The notes under the pieces: generated by a model
What the model was told of the DNA's origin: nothing
The model's input: the letters and a program-made list of their open reading frames with translations, nothing else
Databases searched by the model: none
In this document: piece by piece, positions 12,901 through 22,200 of the stretch
How positions within the stretch are numbered: the first letter of the stretch is position 1
Layout: every line of letters starts with the position of its first letter
Translations under genes and position numbers: made by a program
From: Taeniopygia guttata
Lineage: Eukaryota; Chordata; Aves; Passeriformes; Estrildidae
Reading direction: 5' to 3'
Assembly: GCF_048771995.1 (NCBI RefSeq)
Contig: NC_133028.1
Coordinates: 2,128,501-2,192,500, forward strand
DNA length: 64,000 nt

Positions 12901-15900
12901 ATTTTTCTGGATGGAGGTGTATTTTTCTGCATGGAGGTGTATTTTTCTGGATGGAGGTGTATTTTTTCTGCATGGAGGTGTATTTTTCTGCATGGAGGTG
13001 TCTCCTGCTTGGCCGGGGGCTCAGCCTTATCAGCACCAGCACCAGCTGGCCCCGCTCTGTGGCACAGGGATGAGCTGTCACCTTCCCACCCTGCAGAACA
13101 AGGTCTTCATCTACCGGGGCAAGGAGTACGAGCGGCGTGAGGACTTCGAGATGCAGCTGCTGAGCCCCTTCCCCAATGCTGAGAAGCTGAAGAGCACATC
13201 TCCCCCTGGCCAGGACATCACCCACTCCCCAGGGCAGTGTATCCTCCATGTGCACAGGGACAGGGCTGGGAGCGTGGCTTGGCCATGTGGGAATTCCTGA
13301 AATGCCTCTCTGTACCCCTGGGGTTCACTTTTCGGGGCTCTGGAGCCCCTCTCCCAGCAGCCCTGTCCTCCAGTGTGTGCTGTGGCTCCTTGACTCCCTC
13401 AGACATCCAGTGTTTCACAGTGCAGCCGGCAGAGGAAGCCAAGGTGCGCCTCAAGGGCCGGAGCATCCCGGAGCAGATCACCAAGTGAGTGTCCAGCACA
13501 GGGAGCCCCTGCTCAGCTCCCCGGGGGTGTGGGTGGGTGGGACACACTGGGGGTCCTCTCCCATTTCTGCCCTTTCCCTCCTCACAGCTTCTACAAAGCC
13601 AACCACGTCCAGAGGTTCAGCTACTCACGGCCTTTCAAGAGGGGCCCGAACGATCCCGACAATGAATTTGCAGTGAGTGCTGCGAGGAGCTGCCAGGACC
13701 CTCAGCTTGGGGGTCCTGCAAGGGCATAAAGGTCCAGAGGAGGGATGGGGGGATCCCTGGTCCTGGGATGGGGAAGGTGGTGGTGCTGTGCCCATGGAGG
13801 TGGGGGCAGCCAGGGGTGATGCTGGGTGATGGGAGAAGGGTGGGGAGTGACTGCTGCTCTTCCCACAGAACATGTGGATTGAGAGGACAACCTTCAGGAC
13901 AGCCTATCCCCTGCCTGGCATCCTGCGCTGGTTCGTTGTCACCTCCACTGAAACGGTGAGGAGGGGGCTGGGGGACAGCAGGGCCCTCTCGGGATCCTGG
14001 TGGATGCTCCAGCCCTGCCAGGAGCTCCAGCTGAGGATGGGGAACGTGTCCTGCCTGTGCCACGCTCCGTGGGCAGCAGGGACAGCGTGTGAGGAGCAGC
14101 AGGGGCACTGGAGGGGTGTCAGCAACTTCTGCCACTGCTCTGTGCATGGGCTTTGCTCCCATGGGCAGCACCGACCCCTCCCTGCACACAGATCATCATC
14201 TCCCCCCTGGAAAACGCCATTGAGACCATGATGAAAACCAACGAGAAAATCACGAGTGAGATCAACCGGCACCAGAACGACTCCAGCCTGCCCATCAACC
14301 CTCTCTCCATGCTGCTCAACGGCATCGTGGACCCCGCAGTCATGGGGGGCTTCAGCAAGTATGAGAAGGTGAGGACAACAGAGGTGGTGGTGGGCACAGC
14401 TGGGCACAGCCAGGACTAGGGCTGGCACTGCTGTGCCATGCCCAGCCCGTGTGGCACTGAGGAGGGTCGTTGCAGGCTTTTTTCCAGGAGCTCTACATGC
14501 AGGAGCACCCTGAGGACGCAGGGAAGATCGAGAAGCTGAAGGACCTGATCGCCTGGCAGGTACCAAGTGCAGCATCCCTCGGGCAGGGCCAGCTGCCCCC
14601 TTTGTCCGCTGTCCCTCCCCGTGCCAGGGAGCCCCACGGGTCCCCGTTGTCCCACAGATCCCGCTGCTGGCAGAGGGCATCCGGATCCACGGGCAGAAGG
14701 TGACAGAGGACCTGAGGCCCTTCCACGAGCGCATGGAGCAGTGCTTCGAGCAGCTGCGGGCCAAGGTGGAGAGTCAGTACGGGGTGCGAGAGATGGTGAG
14801 TGCCACGGAGGTGGGCACGGGGCGGGCACAGCTCACGGGCACTGCCTGGCACCGTGGCGGTGACACTGGACAAGCCAACGCAGATGTGGGGCAGCAGGAG
14901 GAGGCCCAGCACTGCTGGGAGGTGGGTGGCTGGCACTGGCACAGAAGCAGGAGTGGTCTGACAGGGCACTGATGGCCCTGCTGAGCCCAGGGAAGCACTG
15001 GGGAGGCTCTGCCCTCTCCTCCCTCCTGCCTGTCTCTCAGATGTTCTTTGAGGACCGACGGAGCGGCCGACCCCGGTCCATAGCCTGGGTACCTGACTGG
15101 GACCAGCTGAACCACACTGGAGCCAGGCAAGTGGGGAGTGCTGGTGGTCCCCTCTCATCCCCCTCAGGCTTTTCTCCCACCTCCCCAGTCCTCTGCCCTT
15201 CCACTTTCCCTTTATGCCAAGTGCATCTCAGCCCTGTCCCTATGGGGGTCATGGAGGAGACACCCCATGTGCAGCCCCGAGGCTCCCCTGGACTCTGCTG
15301 TCACCTGAGCCATCCATTCTTGTCCCCCAAACCTCCCCTGCTCAGCTTTGCTGTGGTTGGTGCTGATGCCTGGGTGAGTGCAGCCGCTCCCAGCGATGCT
15401 CCAGCTGGTCCATGGCATAGCCCTGCCCCTCTTTCCCCTGCTGCCCCTCACCTGTCCCAGTCACCCCACAGCACGGAGGCACCCCCGACCCCAAAGCCTG
15501 CCCGTCGCCCCTCGGAGAGCGAGGACCACAGGAACGAGCGCAGGGAGAACCGTGCCAGCTCCATCTTCAGCTCCCGGCGGCAGGACTCCCGCCAGTCCAT
15601 CTCGGAGCTGCCAGAGCCTAAGGTGATGCTCAGCACAGCCCTGAGAACCTGCTCACACTCCCTGGGTGTCCTGCTGCACCCACAGCCCCTGCTGCAGGGA
15701 GGGCAGAAGGCTGGAGGGGCAGGAGCTGCCATCCAGCCTGGCCCTCTGAGGTGCTGAGCCTTGTTTTTGTGGCCCAGGATGAGAAGTGGAGACTCTCCTG
15801 CAACGTGAGCGAGAGCAGCCTGAGTGTGGATAGGAAACAGCCCCCGTTGAGCCAAACTGCTGCTGGTGCTGCAGGTACAACCTGCCAGGCCACCTTCCTC

Positions 15901-16363
15901 AGAGTCCCTACAGCCCCACGAGCGGGGCTGTGCCCTCCCACACCACCCCCAGGGCAGGTCCCTTCACCCCCTCGTGGTGGCACAGGCGTGTTCCCTGCTG
16001 GGCCCTATGCACCCCCAGGCTGGCTGAGCCTCTATCCCCCCTCTCCTGCCTGCACAGGCTCGTCCCCATCTCCCACGGGCTTTGGTGGGCGTGTGAAAAG
16101 CGCCAGCAAGCTCCCCCCCCTGCCCCGCAAGTTCAGCCCCGCCGTGTACGAGACATTCCTGGAGCAGAGCGACGCTGCAGCCCCAGGGAAGGTACTGGAG
16201 CAGAGGAATTGGGGAGGGGAGGCACTGGCTGGTCCTCAGTCCCACCACCCCTCACGTCCCTCTCTGCTCGCAGGCGTCCCCATCCCCGACAGCGGATGGG
16301 AACAGGAGCCTCAAGTCACCGCCGCTGCCACCACCCAAGTCCAAGAGACTGTCACAGCTCTGA
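6980..16363 (+). CDS. DOCK-A family guanine nucleotide exchange factor (DOCK2-like), C-terminal half
   Basis: DOCK-A proteins activate Rac through the DHR-2 domain. Twenty-five exons join in phase: 6980-7078, 7175-7269, 7495-7573, 7670-7770, 8168-8226, 8995-9143, 9294-9379, 10123-10279, 10598-10638, 10800-10890, 10973-11092, 11592-11681, 11797-11901, 13097-13238, 13403-13484, 13588-13672, 13869-13955, 14192-14368, 14476-14559, 14658-14795, 15041-15126, 15472-15622, 15778-15874, 16058-16191, 16274-16363 (about 874 residues, half the usual length). Hallmarks are [39 protein letters not shown] and the lobe C nucleotide-sensor stretch [18 protein letters not shown], all intact. The core reads closest to DOCK2, but the tail has PPLPRK (16114-16131), a Crk-SH3 type PxLPxK motif as in DOCK1/5, plus a second proline run before the stop. 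The intron after 15126 has a GC donor. No N-terminal exons lie in the upstream 7 kb. Family certain; the exact paralogue is inferred. Confidence 0.92.
7862..8151 (-). mobile_element. Solo LTR-like element with long terminal inverted repeats
   Basis: A 290-bp element begins TGTGGG and ends CCCACA. About 31 bp at the two ends form an imperfect inverted repeat, much longer than in most LTRs. On the minus strand it carries a CCAAT box, a TATAAAA box and then AATAAA, in the order expected of an LTR promoter and poly(A) signal. Flanks CCCTGT and CCCTCT look like a 6-bp target duplication with one difference. It lies in a DOCK intron and ends 16 bp before the 59-nt exon at 8168. An endogenous-retrovirus solo LTR is the best call; a short inverted-repeat DNA element is the alternative. 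Confidence 0.6.
8248..8855 (-). mobile_element. Solo LTR, copy 1 of a 0.6-kb ERVK-like family
   Basis: This 608-bp element starts with TG and is flanked by the perfect 6-bp duplication CAGAGA (8242-8247 and 8856-8861). On the minus strand there is a TATA-like box followed by AATAAA about 120 bp from the end, giving the orientation. It is roughly 95% identical by eye to the element at 11916-12524, so both are fairly young. A 6-bp target duplication fits class II (ERVK-type) retroviruses. It begins 21 bp after the splice donor of the DOCK exon ending at 8226. Confidence 0.8.
9600..10020. repeat. Minisatellite in DOCK intron
   Basis: A tandem array of 15-18-bp units built on the core GTTATCTCTGCCCCAG and variants, more than 20 units, fills most of the intron between the exons ending at 9379 and starting at 10123. 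Because many units are multiples of three bases, long open frames appear on both strands; they have no splice sites or homology and are not genes. Confidence 0.9.
11916..12524 (-). mobile_element. Solo LTR, copy 2 of the 0.6-kb ERVK-like family
   Basis: This 609-bp element begins TG, ends CA and is flanked by the perfect 6-bp duplication GACCAG (11910-11915 and 12525-12530). It is the same family and orientation as 8248-8855 but a separate insertion, since its target duplication differs and DOCK exons lie between the two. It begins 14 bp after the donor of the DOCK exon ending at 11901. Confidence 0.82.
12855..13004. repeat. 20-bp minisatellite in DOCK intron
   Basis: About seven copies of a 20-21-bp unit, TTTTTCTGGATGGAGGTGTA with GGA/GCA variants, lie about 90 bp upstream of the exon at 13097. 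The T-rich units sit near the region used for splicing of that exon. Confidence 0.9.
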
Positions 16364-16858
16364 CCTGCTGCCACCTGCACTGTCTGTGCCCTGCCCAGGG
16401 TGCCCCTGTGCCACAGCCCTGCTTGATTCTCACCTGCTGGAGCACCTCTTGCAGCACTGCCACCCTGTGTCCCACCAGCTCTGGCTATTGCCACCCTCCT
16501 GGCGTCCCCTGGGGTGGGACCCACCTGGCCCTGGATGCTTCCTATGCCTCTGGAGCCACGCTGAGCTCCCCACAAATGTATGAGGACGTCCCTCACTCCA
16601 CCTGAGCTGCCCACAGTCTGTGCCAGAGCCAGTGACTTCCCCAGTGGCGTTTCTGTGTGATTCCTGCTCCCCACTCGTGGGACAGCTCCCATCCCTTGGC
16701 TGCCCACCCCATCCTGCAGCTGAACTGCACAGGAGCCAGCCAGGTGTGTACACGGGTCCTGGCAGCCTCACGCTCTGCAGTGCCACCTCTCCTGCCCACA
16801 CTTGCCACCTGCACCAGGCAGGTGTCACAGCTCCCACCTCTGCACTGCAGCCATGGCT

Positions 16859-16864
16859 AATAAA
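16859..16864 (+). terminator. Poly(A) signal of the DOCK gene
   Basis: AATAAA about 500 bp after the stop codon at 16361-16363, giving a 3' UTR of about 0.5 kb. The converging BNIP3-like gene has its own signal at 17036-17041, so the two transcripts end within about 200 bp of each other. Confidence 0.8.
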
Positions 16865-17035
16865 GGGCAAACACATCAACTGGGCACCTCCGTGGGGTTG
16901 AGCACCCACCCCTGCTTGCCCACAGGGGCTCATCCCCAGCTGGCAGCACCCCAAAGCACGGGAACTCACCCTCCTGCAGCAGGGAAGCCCAATGGTCACT
17001 TCCCAAGCCAGGCTGTGCTCCCAGACACTGGGCTC

Positions 17036-17041
17036 TTTATT
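17036..17041 (-). terminator. Poly(A) signal of the BNIP3-like gene
   Basis: Minus-strand AATAAA lies about 250 bp beyond the stop at 17293-17295. It faces the DOCK signal, consistent with tail-to-tail genes. Confidence 0.75.
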
Positions 17042-17292
17042 CAGGTGGGCTCAGTTGTATTTACAGTCTGTTACAGGGGGACCTGGACCCGTAACTGGGG
17101 GCTGGGGAGGGCAGGGGCTGCCTGCAGCTGGGAGCTGCCATCAGTGGGTTCTGTTCTACGGGGAGAGTGGGATCAGCCCCCGGGGCAGGGCTGAGGGACA
17201 CTCACGGGGAGCACGGGGAGCGGTCAGGCTGCGCTGGGGCCGGGCTCTCCCCGCATTCCCAGCGGAGCAGTGGGCGCTGCCTGCCCAGCTCC

Positions 17293-18732
17293 TCACAGAG
17301 GGCTGGCTGAGGAGGCTGCCAGGCGCTTCCCAATGTAGATCCTGGATTGGAGAGAGGGACTGTGAGGCACTAGGTTCCAGCAAGCCAGGAGCAAGGGGAG
17401 GTGGCAGCAGACCACTGGGAGCTGTGGTGAACCCAAGGATGAGCAGCCCAAATTCAGGGGTGTTCCCTCCTCCCCCTGCCCCACAGACACTCACCCCAGC
17501 CCCAAGGTCAGCAGGTGGCTGAGCAGGAGCGAGGGGATGAAGAGCAGCAGCAGCTCTGAACTGAAAAGTCTCCTCTTCCTCCCCACTGCACCTCCCTGCA
17601 GGCTCCACAGCACTGGCTGGGGGGAGCACACAAAGGCAAATTCCCTGGGAAAAGTTCATGGTTAACAGGGACACGGGGACAGCAGGATGGGGATCAGCAG
17701 GATGTGCTGGTGGGACACAGAACTTACTCTGGGGACAGGTACCGAGGGCAGCGGGTACAGGCCCAGCCCAGGGACGCTGTCAGGCGTCGCTGCCTCCACT
17801 TGGCTTCCTCTGGCACATCCCGCTGGAAAAAGGCAGGGCAGGTCAGAGCAGGGCCTGGAGGCACAGCAGGGAGTGGCAGGGGCAGCTCCCTCACCTGCCA
17901 CGAGTAGGGGCAGCCTGGCTGGGGCTGGCTGTGTGCAGCCAGCACTTCACTCTCTCCTGGCTGATCACTCCCGTGGCTGGCTCTGTCATCATCCCAGGCT
18001 GGGGAGCCCAGCACGAGCAGGGTCCTGAAAAGAGAAACCTTCAGTCACTGAGCCCAGCCTGTGGTCCCCAGTGCCAGCCACAGCTCAGCAGGGCTCTGGA
18101 GCCCGGCTCCCCCTCCGGACTCACCCGTCACTGCTCTCTGTCTCCAGCTGGGCCTCCAGCAGCATCCGCTCCACGTCGGCGTGGCAGGAGAACGGCGAAG
18201 GTGCCAGTTCGGGCTCCGGGCAGCCTGGGCCACACCGCAGCTCCACCCAGGAGCCTGGGGGGGCTGTCAGCCTCTGCGCTGCCCCCAGCCCACCCCTGCA
18301 CTCCATCCCATCCCGGCGGCGAGTCCTCCCCAGCACACCCCGCACCCCTGTCTGCAGTTCCTGACCCGGGACGTCCTGTGCACCCCCGGACCCGCATCTG
18401 CCTGTGCCCCCGCGGTGCTCATCAGCCACCGGTGCCCACACTGACCCAACCCCTGGTGCCCGTCAGCCCACCAGAAACCCCACCTGGGCTCCCCACCGAC
18501 CCACTCCCCACCCCACAGCGCACATCAACCACCGGTGGGGCTCCCGGTAACCCAGACCCCCACGTGTGCACGTCAACCCCTCCACCGTCCCGAACCCCGC
18601 GGTGCCCCGACCCGCCCGGGCTTCCCATTGTCCCAACCCCCCTGGGTGCCCCAAACCTCCATCTCCCCGGTGTCCCCGCTCCCGCCCCGGTGCCCCGGGT
18701 CCCCCCGCACCGTCGTCGCCGGTTCCCGCCAT
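17293..18732 (-). CDS. BNIP3/BNIP3L-like mitophagy receptor (third family member)
   Basis: BNIP3 proteins sit in the outer mitochondrial membrane and recruit LC3/GABARAP to trigger mitophagy. Six exons join in phase: 18711-18732, 18125-18254, 17895-18024, 17728-17822, 17495-17644, 17293-17341, giving 191 residues, close to BNIP3 (194 in its classic form). Near the N terminus is SWVEL, the LC3-interacting core of the family, at about residues 8-12, then an acidic serine-rich stretch. A tryptophan and PEEF segment aligns with the WDWSSRPENIPPKEF block but is diverged, so the BH3-like region is weak. The C-terminal anchor FIPSLLLSHLLTLGLGIYIG keeps the Ser-His pair and both glycines of the AxxxGxxxG dimer motif, with Thr for the first Ala. 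The tail KRLAASSASPL resembles BNIP3L. It is not plain BNIP3L, which is far more conserved in vertebrates. The start is the ATG in the CpG island with an exon of only 22 nt. Confidence 0.9.
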
Positions 18733-19250
18733 GGCCCCGCCGCCGGCGCTCACGTGACGCCCGCGAGCCCCCATGTAAATAAAACCACCGGGCGCCGGTC
18801 TCTTAAAGCGGCGCTGGCTCCGCCCGCCGGGGCCCGCGAGCCGCAGCTCGCCCGGTCGCGCCGGTCCCGCCGCGTTGCCGCTTTAAGCGGCGCCTACGTG
18901 CGGCGCGTCGGGTGCGGCGCGTGCAGAGCCGCACGGAGCCGGTCCGGCCCCGCTGGCCCCGCCCCCTGTCCCGGTGGCCACGCCCCCTGTCCCGGTGGCC
19001 CCGCCCATCGCCCCGGTGCCCGCACAGCCCGAGCCGCGCCGGACGCTGCCGCCGTTTATTTCCGCCGCCAGGGGGCGCTTCCGCCCCACCCGTCCCGTCC
19101 CGCCCCACCCGCGCGCTCCCGGTGACACCGGACCGGCCCGGAGCTCCGGTCAGGGGTTGCCACCGGCCCGGTCCGACCCGGTCAGGGGCTGCCGCCGGCC
19201 CTTGCCGCGCCGTGCTTCTCAGCGAACCGCCTGCGGGAGAGAGCGGCCTC
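18450..19250. promoter_or_regulatory. CpG island: BNIP3-like promoter overlapping the AUP1 3' end
   Basis: CpG-dense sequence surrounds the first BNIP3-like exon (ATG at 18732-18730, minus strand) and continues through the AUP1 3' UTR and last exon. Only about 320 bp separate the AUP1 poly(A) signal from the BNIP3-like start codon, so this promoter lies where AUP1 transcription ends. It contains GC boxes and many CGG runs. I could not identify a clear hypoxia-response element. Confidence 0.65.
19055..19060 (-). terminator. AUP1: Poly(A) signal of AUP1
   Basis: Minus-strand AATAAA lies about 125 bp beyond the AUP1 stop codon, giving a very short 3' UTR. Confidence 0.75.
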
Positions 19251-22200
19251 AGACACCGCGGGGCTGGGAGCAGCCGAGGAGCCTCCTACGAACCCACCCG
19301 GGGACCACCGGTCTGGCCAGGGAGCAGCTCCGAGGGACCGGGATGAGGGACCGGGACACGGGGACGCTGCAGCACCCCCGGGCCGGGCACTCCCTGGCTG
19401 CACCTGGCTCTGCTCGGATCTGTTTCATTCCAGGCTCACCTGGAGCCCAGGGGAACGGGTGAAAGCAGCAGGAGCTGCTCTGGGAGGGACACGGGGACAA
19501 ATCCCTGCTGGGGACAATCCTGCTGGACCAAGCGAGGGCAGCGAGGGGCTGCCAGGCTGCCCATGGTCCCCAAGAAAACACACAGCATCTCTGTGTCCCT
19601 GCCAGGTGTCCCAGTCAGGGCTTCCCAACAGGATGGTTCCCTCAGCACCACCTCAGCCATCCAGAGCCCAACAAGCCCAGCCACACTCAACTTCCCCTCA
19701 AACACATCCTCAATTTTCTGTATCTCTCACCTCCGGGCATAGTCGTACAAGGCTCGTTTCCTCTCCTGCAAGGACAGGTGACGCTCCACGGGGGACTTTG
19801 CAAACTGCTTTGTAGCCGGCTAGAAGAGAAAGCACGGGAGCCATCAGGAGACAGATGAAGCAGGGGCCTCCTTGGTGGCTCTGCAAGGACCTGGCATGCC
19901 AGGCTCTGTGCCCTCGGCTAATTCTGAACATGAGCCACCAGAGCAGGGAGACACAACCCCAAAATACCTTGGAAGAAGGCGCAGCCACAGAGCCCTGGAT
20001 GCCAGAAGCAGCTGCAGCCTGGGAGGTAGATGGGGCAGGCAGGTCTTCAGCCTCTTTGCTCTCAGGGAAGAAGGGAACTCTCCCCTCCAGCAAGTTGGCA
20101 ATGGTGGTGTCCACACAGTTGGTTTGGACTGTGGGGACAAAGGGACCCGTTAGAGATCAGGACGCTCCATCCTGGCTGCCGGTCTGTACCAGTGCAGCGG
20201 GGACAAGGTTTCCTCTTTCAGACCACAGAAGGTGCTCCCACGTCCCTGCTGCCAGCCCAGTAGTCCCTGCTCACCCAGGTCTGTCTTGATGACCTCCAAG
20301 GGCACGTGAGGCAGCACCTCCTTGACCTGCTGTGCCATGGCCACGACCCGCACGTCCTCAGGAGCACCCCCAGGCAGGCTGGGGGGCACCCTGGGCCGGG
20401 CTGCCGGGCGCTGGCTCAAGGCTGCAGAGAAAGGACAGCGGGCACAGGGTGAGGGATTCAAAGTGGGCAGTCTGTCACTGAGAGCAGACAGAGAACCCCC
20501 CAAAAGCAGAGGTTCCCCACCTGGGGCAAAGGGCAGCCGTGCCGTGTGCCTCAGCCTCTTCATGTGCTCGGTCCTGTCGGCAGCGGTGATCCGTGTGGAT
20601 ACCACACCCAGCTCCATGGCCAAGAGCTGGGGAAAGCAGAGGAGTCACACGTTAAAACACACAACACACACAGCCCAGGCAGCCCCTCCAGGCTGGGAGT
20701 GGGGCAGGGGTACATGGAGTCATGGTGAGGGCAAGAGGGCTGCGAACTGATCTCTCCAGAGCGAGAAGGAGCAGGAATAGCAATATCATCCTGCCAAAAC
20801 GGGCTGACAAGGAGATATGAGACATCTGGAGCTGTGAAGTACCCAGCACATATGGGCAGAGTGGAGAAACAACTGCTTTGTATGATTTGGGGCATTATAA
20901 AAAGGGAGTGAAAGGTCTGGACTCAATGGGAAGAGTTCTGACAACTGCAGAAAGGCTCAATGTGGGGTGGCAAATAGGCCATGAAATAACTGAGTTCTTG
21001 CAAGAGGCAATAAATATGTACTGTTGGAGCCCTAGATGCTGAGAATTTTAGACTTTCTGTGCTGACAGACTTTAACCCCCAAGAGAACCCTGCATTTGAC
21101 CTGAGGCTGTAGAAAAAGGTTTTAAAATTAAATAATAGAACTAAGATTATGAGTGTGTAGTTTGATTAGAAGTGTGTAACACCACGTAGTAAAAAACTTG
21201 GTTTTAGAATACAATAATATATATAACAAAATAAAAGTTTTAAAACAAAAACTAGTCCTTATTCATAAGTTTAAGTAGTATTTTATACTTAAACAAAAAA
21301 ATCCACATTACAAAACACATGTAGTTAATTATTAAGTTAAAAATAAAACTTATAAAAATAAATACACAACCATTTTATAACTTATTAATAAAATACTACA
21401 AAACTCACTACTTATAAAAACAAAATCTAAGTGTAATCACAAAATACCATCTTGAATGCTTTCAATCCCAATCTTAACAAAAAAAAAAAGAAAAAAGAAA
21501 AAAGAAAAAAAAAACAACAAAAAAACAACAATGTACCAGAGCTCCCAGCACACACAGACATCCAGAAATGCCCTCTCCAACTCTGCCTGCACCCTGCTCT
21601 CCTCTGTGCCCAGCGCTGAAGTGCAGCAGTCCCACACCACCTTCCTACCTCCTGAACTCGGAGCGCAAAGTCCTCACTCCGCTCGTCCGCTTGTCTGGGG
21701 ACAGACGGCATCCACCTGAGTGGGGACAACAGCTCATGGAGCCAGCCCTGCTGGGACACCCTGCCTGGGCCAGCCATGCCATCCCCACCTCCCTGCTCAC
21801 CCCACAAAGCCCAACACCCACTCCCAAATCCAGGACATGGCAGAAGGCAGAACTGGCTCGCTGGAGCTCGAGTGTAACACGAGGGATCTGCCGTTCCCAG
21901 AAAGGCCTTAATGAGGATCCGTGGCCATTTACATGGAAGTGGGAAACAGGTCACCCAGAATTCAGGCACACACAACCAGGGAAAGGCTGAAATACACCAA
22001 GCCCTACATTTGATTCCCAGTCTCTTTCACTGCCCTCGTTACAGCAGAGATACTCAAGCAGCTTGGGTTCACCCAGGCTTTTTTGACCACTCCACTCCCA
22101 AGGGATTGTAGGGAGAGACAGAGACACTGGGAGCCAGCACTGCTGGAGAGAATCGCTGCAGACCACCTGGAAGCTTGAACTAAACACCTGGAATGACTGA

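Noticed and set aside
17293-18732. Assigning the gene as ordinary BNIP3L
   Set aside because: BNIP3L is very conserved across vertebrates; here the acidic and BH3-like regions differ too much, although the C-terminal tail is BNIP3L-like.
17658-18782. 374-codon plus-strand proline-rich frame
   Set aside because: Antisense shadow over the BNIP3-like exons and CpG island.
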